In this document: positions 8,609-13,507 of the stretch, piece after piece
Layout: every line of letters begins with the position of its first letter
Position numbering within the stretch: position 1 is the stretch's first letter
Source of the DNA: Bacillota bacterium
GTDB taxonomy: Bacteria; Bacillota; Clostridia; Christensenellales; CAG-138
Assembly: GCA_016288175.1 (NCBI GenBank)
Contig: JAEEYN010000050.1
Span: 1-15,876, forward strand
Length of the DNA stretch: 15,876 nt
Direction of reading: 5' to 3'
Position numbers and translations under genes: made by a program
Notes under the pieces: model-generated
The model's database searches: none
What the model was told of the DNA's origin: nothing
Seen by the model: only the letters and a program-made list of their open reading frames with translations

Positions 8609-8689
8609 TTTTCTCAGAATACATCGGACCGCGATCGGGATGATGACGGATAAAGTTTGAAAATGCGGACCGATCTCCTTTCGGAAAGA

Positions 8690-8719
8690 ATAATAGCACT
8701 TTTCGGCGAAAAAGTCCAG
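8690..8719 (-). promoter_or_regulatory. Probable promoter of the DUF1295 gene
   Basis: On the minus strand CTGGAC (8719-8714) is followed after 18 bases by TATTAT (8695-8690), preceded by TGC, which makes an extended -10. The -35 is a weak match. The predicted leader is about 75 bases long. Confidence 0.45.
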
Positions 8720-8766
8720 AACCGGAGGATGAAAGGCGGGAGAAAGACGGGGTAAAAGCGAAAATA

Positions 8767-8793
8767 CGGAGGTTGAGCCTCCGCGGATATAAT
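8767..8793 (+). promoter_or_regulatory. Putative promoter with overlapping inverted repeat, upstream of the 122-residue protein gene
   Basis: TATAAT at 8788-8793 lies 30 bases before the start codon of the next gene, a good place for a -10 box, but no convincing -35 is found at 16-18 bases. Instead a perfect inverted repeat CGGAGG-TTGAG-CCTCCG (8767-8783) occupies the -35/spacer region. A missing -35 plus an inverted repeat there would fit activator-dependent or repressor-controlled transcription, but this is only inference. Confidence 0.4.
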
Positions 8794-8823
8794 TGAGCCA
8801 TCAAAACAGGGAGGACATCAGCA

Positions 8824-9192
8824 ATGAAAACCGAATCCGTCGCAACGATCAAAAACATCACGAACCTCAGCATCTCCGACCCGACCTTCTTCGCGGGCAG
8901 CCCGTACCGCTACGAGCTCTGCGTTTCCGAAGGCGATTACGGCGTCACGACTTACGGCGAGGACACGCCGAGCGAGATCGTGATCGTCAACAAAGCAGTC
9001 GATATCTCCGGCCTCGAGTGGATCGACCTTGCCGACGATATCTTCGTCCGTTCCGGCAGGCTTTCGATCACCGCCTCCGGAAAAGACCGCAGCCCCGCGC
9101 GCGTGCTGATCGGAACCGAGCGCAGGTGCAGGGCAAGGATCTCCTGCATCGAAAAGGATATGAAGGTCCAGGGCATCCGCATCGAGCTTTGA
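8824..9192 (+). CDS. Small hypothetical protein (122 aa)
   Basis: AGGGAGG stands 9 bases before the ATG at 8824. Together with consistent codon use and a stop just before the promoter of the next gene, this supports a real gene. The product (begins MKTESVATIKNITNLSISDP) has no signal peptide or membrane segment, alternates short hydrophobic stretches with turns, and looks all-beta. It has two Cys near residues 117-127 of the antiparallel end (RRCRARISC region) and a pattern of Asp/Gly turns. I do not recognise the family. It lies divergent from the DUF1295 gene and upstream of phosphofructokinase, which has a separate promoter, so it may be transcribed alone. Confidence 0.65.
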   Translation: MKTESVATIKNITNLSISDPTFFAGSPYRYELCVSEGDYGVTTYGEDTPSEIVIVNKAVDISGLEWIDLADDIFVRSGRLSITASGKDRSPARVLIGTERRCRARISCIEKDMKVQGIRIEL

Positions 9193-9245
9193 AGGGCGGA
9201 GCCCGCCGAAAAAGTTTCCGGTCCGGCCGAAACGGCAAACAGTGA

Positions 9246-9274
9246 TTGAAAAATCCGTCCAACTGTGATAAAAT
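9246..9274 (+). promoter_or_regulatory. Sigma-A-type promoter of phosphofructokinase
   Basis: TTGAAA (9246-9251), a 17-base spacer and TAAAAT (9269-9274), with TG one base before the -10. Transcription would start near 9281, which gives a short leader carrying the ribosome binding site at 9288-9295. It also rules out the in-frame ATG at 9265 as the start, since that codon would lie upstream of the transcript. Confidence 0.75.
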
Positions 9275-9303
9275 GCCGTCAGAACCCGGAAGGAGCGATC
9301 ATT

Positions 9304-10311
9304 ATGGAAACCAAAAGAATCAAGCGAATCGGCGTTCTGACGAGCGGCGGAGACGCGCCCGGCATGAATGCCGCCGTCCGCGCCGTCGTGCGCACGGCTG
9401 TATCCCGCGGGATCGAGTGCATCGGCATCCGCCGAGGCTGGCAGGGCCTTATCAACGGCGATTTTGTGCTGCTGACAAACGAGAGCGTCAAGCATATCCT
9501 TCCGCACGGAGGAACGATCCTCTATACGGCGAGGAGCGAAGAATTCATGCAGCCCGGCGGAAGGCAGAAGGCCGTCGCGACCTGCAGGATGCTCGGCCTT
9601 GAGGGCATAGTTGCGATCGGCGGCGACGGAACTTTCAAAGGCGCGCTCGAGCTTTCCCGCTGCGGCGTTCCCGTCGTCGGCGTTCCCGCAACGATCGACA
9701 ACGACGTCGGCTGCTCCAACTACACCATCGGCTTCGATACCGCCTGCAACACCGCCCTTGAATGCATCGACCGCCTGCGCGATACGATGCAGTCCCATGA
9801 GCGCTGCTCCGTTGTGGAGGTCATGGGCCGCAACGCGGGCTTCCTTGCGCTCTATGTCGGCATCGCCGCCGGCGCATCGGCCGTGCTCGTTCCGGAGCGA
9901 CCCGTCGATTTCGAAAAGGACGTCGTGGAGCGGATCCGCAATTCAAGGCTCGCGGGCAATACGCACTTCATGATCGTTGTCGCCGAAGGCGCGGGAAGCG
10001 CCGTCGAGATCGGCAAAAAGATCGAGGAAGCGATCGGCATCCAGCCCCGCGTGACGGTCCTCGGTCATATCCAGCGCGGCGGTTCACCGAGCGCGAGGGA
10101 CCGCGAGACCGCAACAAGGATGGGCTATACCGCCGTCAACGCGCTTGCGGAAGGCAGATTCAACTGCATCGTCGCAACGCAGGAGGGCAGCATCGAGGAG
10201 ATCCCGATCGAGGAAGCGCTCAAGATGAAGAAAAACCTTCAGATGGACCGCTACCGCATCATGGAAACGATGCAGCTCGGCAATAAACTGAGCCTGACCG
10301 ACGATTATTGA
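9304..10311 (+). CDS. pfkA: 6-phosphofructokinase, probably ATP-dependent
   Basis: Phosphorylates fructose 6-phosphate to fructose 1,6-bisphosphate, the committed cytoplasmic step of glycolysis. The 335-residue product shows every family motif in order: GGDAPGMNA (15-23), IGGDGTFKGA (105-114), PATIDND (128-134, catalytic Asp 132), TIGFDTA (141-147), MGRNAG (174-179) and HIQRGGSPSARDR (255-267). The residue equal to E. coli Gly104 is Gly (G109), typical of ATP users; pyrophosphate enzymes carry Asp. The residue equal to Gly124 is Ala (A129), where pyrophosphate enzymes carry Lys. ATP is therefore the likely donor, though the Ala is not the classic residue. AAGGAG lies 8 bases before the ATG at 9304, chosen over the ATG at 9265 because of the promoter position. 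It is a single-gene unit ending at a strong terminator. Confidence 0.95.
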   Translation: METKRIKRIGVLTSGGDAPGMNAAVRAVVRTAVSRGIECIGIRRGWQGLINGDFVLLTNESVKHILPHGGTILYTARSEEFMQPGGRQKAVATCRMLGLEGIVAIGGDGTFKGALELSRCGVPVVGVPATIDNDVGCSNYTIGFDTACNTALECIDRLRDTMQSHERCSVVEVMGRNAGFLALYVGIAAGASAVLVPERPVDFEKDVVERIRNSRLAGNTHFMIVVAEGAGSAVEIGKKIEEAIGIQPRVTVLGHIQRGGSPSARDRETATRMGYTAVNALAEGRFNCIVATQEGSIEEIPIEEALKMKKNLQMDRYRIMETMQLGNKLSLTDDY

Positions 10312-10328
10312 TACTGTTGATCTGAAAT

Positions 10329-10364
10329 AAAAACGCTTCGGAACGATTTGTCCGAAGCGTTTTT
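10329..10364. terminator. Bidirectional intrinsic terminator between phosphofructokinase and the MMPL transporter
   Basis: A perfect stem pairs ACGCTTCGGA (10333-10342) with TCCGAAGCGT (10351-10360), with an 8-base loop. It is flanked by an A-run from 10329 and a T-run to 10364, so it works on both strands. It lies 18 bases after the phosphofructokinase stop and 15 bases beyond the transporter stop, serving two convergent genes. Confidence 0.92.
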
Positions 10365-10378
10365 CACTTATTCTGTTC

Positions 10379-12706
10379 TCAGGCGGCCGGGACCTCATCC
10401 TTTTCGGTCCCGTCCTTTTTCTTCCTTCGGACCGTCGTTTTTTCGATCAGCTTATCGCAAAGAACGATGAACGGCGGCAGAACGGAGAGCACCATAATGA
10501 CGGAGATCAGCGCGCCCCTGCCGACGGCAAGGCCGATATGCCCGATATAGACGTCCGAAACGCGGAACGCAATCACGAACCCGGCGACGGACATGATCGC
10601 GCCGGAGGTCAGAACGGTGGGGAAGCTTTCGTTGACGGCGAGCGCCATCGCTTCCTTCTTCGGGTAAAGTTTGCGCAGCGCGCGGTAGCGGCTCATCAGT
10701 ACGATCGCGTAATCGATCGTCGCGCCCATCTGGATCGCGGAAACGATCATGTTCGTAACGAACAGGCTGCGCATGTTCATGATGTACTGGAACGAGAAAT
10801 TGATGAAAATGCTGCCCTGGATCACGAAAACGAGGATCGCCGCCGTCACGGGGCTGCGGAAGGTAAACAGCAGGATGATGAAAACAAACAGCACCGTCAG
10901 CAGGCTGATGAGCACGGAGTCGCTGTTATAGGAATCGTGGAGGTCCCTCGCGCTCGTGATATCGCCGAGCAGGTAAACGCTGCCCTCGCCGTAGCGGCGC
11001 TCGGCGATCCCGCGAAGCGTTTCGACAAGCGCGGTGCTGCTTTCGCCCTCAACGGGAACGGAAGCCGTCAGCACAAGGCGGTCGTAATTCTTTCCGCGCA
11101 GCTGCCTGACGCCGTTTTCGAGTTCGGCGCGCAGCGGCCCGACCATCGCCTCCTGATCCTCCGTAAGCGGAACGACGCCAGTGTCGAGCACGTCGAAAAA
11201 GCAGAGCATAAGGTCGACGAGCGGGACTTTGTATTCATCGGGAGCAGCCTTATAGACATCCGCCTCGCCGTTCTGCACGCTGTACAGACGGAAAAGCATA
11301 TGCACCTGCTCCGGGTCGATCCCGAGATAATCGGAGACCTTTCCCGCGGTGATCTTATCGGTCAGCCCGACGCCCTCCGCGGCGGAAACGTTCGCGAGCC
11401 CGACCGCGGATTTGATCTCCGGAAGCGCTTCCGCCGCCTCGAGGATCTCTTTTTCGTATTCATAGTTCCCGGAAGGAACAAGCACGGCGATCGGCGTATT
11501 CGGCTCGAAGCTTTCCTCGATCCTGTGCATCGCCTTGCGGCTGTCGGAATGCACGAGCTCGGAAACCGAATTGCCGGAGAAAACGAATTTCGCTTTGCGC
11601 GAGAAGATGATCGCAAAGGGGAGGATCAGCGCGAAAACGACGAGGAAGATCACGCCGCGCTTCATCAGGAACCGTCCCCAGCGCTCGATATTCGGAATAA
11701 ACGACCTGTGCTGCGTTTTCTTCATCGCGCGCGGGAAGAGCATTATCAGCCCGGGCATCAGAAGGAATACCGTGATCATGCTGCAGAGGATACTCTTTGA
11801 AAGCACAAGACCGAGGTCATAGCCGAGGCGGAACTGCATCAGCGTCAGGGCCGCAAGCCCGGAGATCGTTGTGAGGCTCGAAGACGCGATCTCGACGATG
11901 GATTTCGAAAGCGCGCGGATCAGCGCTTCCTTCTCGTTCGGACCGGCGGAGGCTTCGTCCTGATAGCGGTGCGCGAAAATGATCGCGTAATCGATCGCGA
12001 GCGCGAGCTGCATTATGACAGCGATCGAGTTGGTGATCGACGATATCTCCCCGAGCCAGCAGTTCGTGCCCATATTGAGCAGCGCGGCGACGGCGAAAAC
12101 GATCGCGAAGATCACGACTTCGAAATAACTGCGGGATGTGAAGAGCAGCACGGCGATGATGACGGCGAACGCGATCAGCATAACGCCGGTCATCTCCCCG
12201 GCAAGCTGCTTGTTGTAGTCGCCGCCGACGTCGCTCGCTACGGCATGGTCATAACGCGCAACGCGCGCTTTGACGGCTTCGAGCGCTTCCTCGATCGCGG
12301 GATCATCGGCCGCTCCGTCGAAGGAGAGGGAGAAAAGCGCCGATCCGTTCTTGAAATGCTGCTCGGTATCGTCGAAGGTGACGGTCAGAACATGATCGAG
12401 CGAGGAAAGCTCGTCCTTCATTTCCTCCGCATGTCGGAGATCGAGACCCGAAACCATGACCTGCGCCGTGGCATAGGTCGAAAATTCATCCTCCATGACC
12501 GTCAGCCCGCGCCGGGTCTCGGTATCGTTCGGCAGAAAAGCGGTCAGATCGCTGTTGATTTTGACCCTGCCGATCGAAAGCGCGCAGTAAACGCAGGCGA
12601 GCGCGAACAAAACGAAGATCACATAACGCGAGTTGACGATCAGCCTCGCGATCCTGTCCATTATGCTGCCCGAGCCGCGCAGGTTTTTCAACTTATCAAG
12701 CTTCAA
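10379..12706 (-). CDS. MMPL/RND superfamily membrane transporter
   Basis: A 775-residue exporter-type protein with the duplicated RND layout. Each half has one membrane segment (about 29-48 and 352-370), a large outer domain (about 50-173 and 372-595), then five membrane segments (about 174-325 and 597-752). The conserved MMPL proton-relay type motif appears in both halves: LALAIDYAIIFAHRYQ (234-249) and MGATIDYAIVLMSRYRA (660-676). A basic cytoplasmic tail ends the protein. Relatives move lipids, siderophores or drugs across membranes; the substrate here cannot be told. The start is placed at a TTG (12706) because GGAGG lies 8 bases before it. Codons further upstream fall in the promoter, and an ATG at codon 16 lacks a binding site. 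No fusion or accessory protein gene is adjacent. The family call is firm; the substrate is open. Confidence 0.9.
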   Translation of the reverse strand: MKLDKLKNLRGSGSIMDRIARLIVNSRYVIFVLFALACVYCALSIGRVKINSDLTAFLPNDTETRRGLTVMEDEFSTYATAQVMVSGLDLRHAEEMKDELSSLDHVLTVTFDDTEQHFKNGSALFSLSFDGAADDPAIEEALEAVKARVARYDHAVASDVGGDYNKQLAGEMTGVMLIAFAVIIAVLLFTSRSYFEVVIFAIVFAVAALLNMGTNCWLGEISSITNSIAVIMQLALAIDYAIIFAHRYQDEASAGPNEKEALIRALSKSIVEIASSSLTTISGLAALTLMQFRLGYDLGLVLSKSILCSMITVFLLMPGLIMLFPRAMKKTQHRSFIPNIERWGRFLMKRGVIFLVVFALILPFAIIFSRKAKFVFSGNSVSELVHSDSRKAMHRIEESFEPNTPIAVLVPSGNYEYEKEILEAAEALPEIKSAVGLANVSAAEGVGLTDKITAGKVSDYLGIDPEQVHMLFRLYSVQNGEADVYKAAPDEYKVPLVDLMLCFFDVLDTGVVPLTEDQEAMVGPLRAELENGVRQLRGKNYDRLVLTASVPVEGESSTALVETLRGIAERRYGEGSVYLLGDITSARDLHDSYNSDSVLISLLTVLFVFIILLFTFRSPVTAAILVFVIQGSIFINFSFQYIMNMRSLFVTNMIVSAIQMGATIDYAIVLMSRYRALRKLYPKKEAMALAVNESFPTVLTSGAIMSVAGFVIAFRVSDVYIGHIGLAVGRGALISVIMVLSVLPPFIVLCDKLIEKTTVRRKKKDGTEKDEVPAA

Positions 12707-12714
12707 AACAGATC

Positions 12715-12719
12715 CCTCC
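12715..12719 (-). promoter_or_regulatory. Ribosome binding site deciding the TTG start of the MMPL gene
   Basis: GGAGG on the minus strand, 8 bases before the TTG at 12706. None of the ATG codons upstream in frame has a comparable site. Confidence 0.75.
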
Positions 12720-12755
12720 AGATGCCGCATGAAAGCAATGGTATTCCACTGCCTA

Positions 12756-12784
12756 ATCATAGCGAAAAAACGGGGGAATGTCAA
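12756..12784 (-). promoter_or_regulatory. Strong sigma-A-type promoter of the MMPL transporter
   Basis: Consensus TTGACA (12784-12779), a 17-base spacer and TATGAT (12761-12756) on the minus strand. Transcription would begin near 12749, about 43 bases before the TTG start. The TTG of the -35 box happens to open the same reading frame, so automatic gene calls may start the protein inside the promoter. Confidence 0.85.
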
Positions 12785-12872
12785 TCGGCAATTGCCGGGC
12801 AGAGCGCGTTTCCGGCGTTCCGAAGCCGGGTGAAAGCAGACAAAATAATTTTTATATATTTTGTAATTTCGC

Positions 12873-12901
12873 TTGACAAAAACGAGCCGCCGGTTTATTA
12901 T
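12873..12901 (+). promoter_or_regulatory. Sigma-A-type promoter of the feo operon
   Basis: TTGACA (12873-12878), exactly 17 bases, then TATTAT (12896-12901). A very AT-rich stretch at about 12841-12870 lies directly upstream and could act as an UP element. Transcription would start near 12908, at the edge of the first inverted repeat. Confidence 0.85.
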
Positions 12902-12908
12902 TTAGACA

Positions 12909-12924
12909 GTTAGCGGATGCTAAC
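12909..12924. promoter_or_regulatory. Feo operator box 1 (GTTAG-N6-CTAAC, DtxR-like)
   Basis: GTTAGCGGATGCTAAC, a palindrome with 6-base arms, placed at about +1 of the feo transcript. The TTAG...CTAA half-sites resemble those bound by iron- or manganese-responsive DtxR/IdeR-family repressors, so metal-dependent repression is a reasonable inference. No regulator gene is in the window. Confidence 0.7.
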
Positions 12925-12942
12925 TAATTATTTGCCGCTGAA

Positions 12943-12958
12943 GTTAGCAATAACTAAC
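12943..12958. promoter_or_regulatory. Feo operator box 2 (GTTAG-N6-CTAAC)
   Basis: GTTAGCAATAACTAAC has the same 5-base arms and the same 6-base spacing as box 1, 34 bases further on in the leader before the first feoA. The repeat of both arms and spacing argues for paired binding of one regulator. Confidence 0.68.
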
Positions 12959-12985
12959 CGAAAACGGAATCAAAAGGAGGAAAAG

Positions 12986-13198
12986 ATGATGCCTTTAACA
13001 CTGGTCTCCCCGGGGGAGGAAAACATCATCAGGCACGTCGGCGGCTCGCAGGAGCTCAAAAAACACCTGAACGATATGGGCTTTGTTCCCGGCGGTACCG
13101 TGACGGTGATCTCCGTCATGGGCGGAAATGTGATAGTAAACGTGAAGGAAAGCCGGATCGCGATCAGCCGCGAAATGGCTCAGAAGATCATGGTATAA
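12986..13198 (+). CDS. feoA: FeoA family protein (first copy)
   Basis: A 70-residue FeoA-type protein with a single SH3-like small beta barrel, expected to act at the cytoplasmic face of FeoB during ferrous iron uptake. The family pattern is clear: SQELKKHLNDMGFVPGGTVTVIS in the first half, then NVIVNVKESRIAISREMAQKIMV, with the conserved hydrophobic-Met-Gly turn (DMGFVPG) and the basic/aliphatic C-terminal strand. AAGGAGG lies 5 bases before the ATG at 12986 and 8 bases before a second ATG at 12989, so either Met may be used. An ATG at 12917 in the same frame has no binding site and lies among the operator boxes. First gene of the operon; the second feoA begins 24 bases after its stop. Confidence 0.92.
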   Translation: MMPLTLVSPGEENIIRHVGGSQELKKHLNDMGFVPGGTVTVISVMGGNVIVNVKESRIAISREMAQKIMV

Positions 13199-13222
13199 AG
13201 AAGGATCAAACGGAGGCAATAA

Positions 13223-13444
13223 ATGAAAACGCTTAAACAGGCAAAGGTCGGCTCGACCGTCCGCGTCGTGAAGCTCCACGGTGAAGGCGCTGTCAAACGC
13301 CGCATTATGGACATGGGCCTCACAAGGGGCGTGGAAGTCTATATCCGCAAGCTCGCTCCTCTCGGCGACCCGATCGAGGTCACCGTCCGCGGCTACGAGC
13401 TTTCCATCCGCAAGGCGGACGCTGATATGGTCGAAGTGGAGTAA
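13223..13444 (+). CDS. feoA: FeoA family protein (second copy)
   Basis: A 73-residue second FeoA domain protein, clearly diverged from the first (EGAVKRRIMDMGLTRGVEVY instead of SQELKKHLNDMGFVPGGTV). It keeps the DMG turn and the C-terminal strand VRGYELSIRKADADMVEV. GGAGG is 6 bases before the ATG. Two separate FeoA genes before feoB are a recurrent arrangement in anaerobic Bacillota; the two may form a hetero-oligomer or bind FeoB in different ways (inference). The stop is followed by a run of T and then the third GTTAG box. Confidence 0.92.
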   Translation: MKTLKQAKVGSTVRVVKLHGEGAVKRRIMDMGLTRGVEVYIRKLAPLGDPIEVTVRGYELSIRKADADMVEVE

Positions 13445-13456
13445 TTTTTTTGCGCG

Positions 13457-13480
13457 TCGAGTTAGCGGACACTAACTCGA
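13457..13480. promoter_or_regulatory. Feo box 3, internal to the operon, within a 9-bp hairpin
   Basis: GTTAGCGGACACTAAC at 13461-13476 repeats the GTTAG-N6-CTAAC pattern and shares GTTAGCGGA with box 1. Here the arms extend to 9 bases (TCGAGTTAG / CTAACTCGA), so the transcript can also form a stable stem with a 6-base loop. It lies 12 bases after the second feoA stop and 27 bases before feoB. No clear promoter precedes it and no T-run follows it, so it is not an ordinary terminator. Confidence 0.65.
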
Positions 13481-13507
13481 GCAACGGTAAACACAGGGAG
13501 AAAAACT

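Noticed and set aside
9193..9245. GGCGG-AGC-CCGCC hairpin after the 122-residue protein gene as a terminator
   Set aside because: The 5-base stem has no following T-run (an A-run and mixed bases follow), so it is too weak to call a terminator.
10538..12913. Two long plus-strand frames opposite the MMPL transporter
   Set aside because: The duplicated MMPL motifs on the minus strand settle the coding strand. These frames are charged, motif-free antisense products, and the second runs into the feo promoter.
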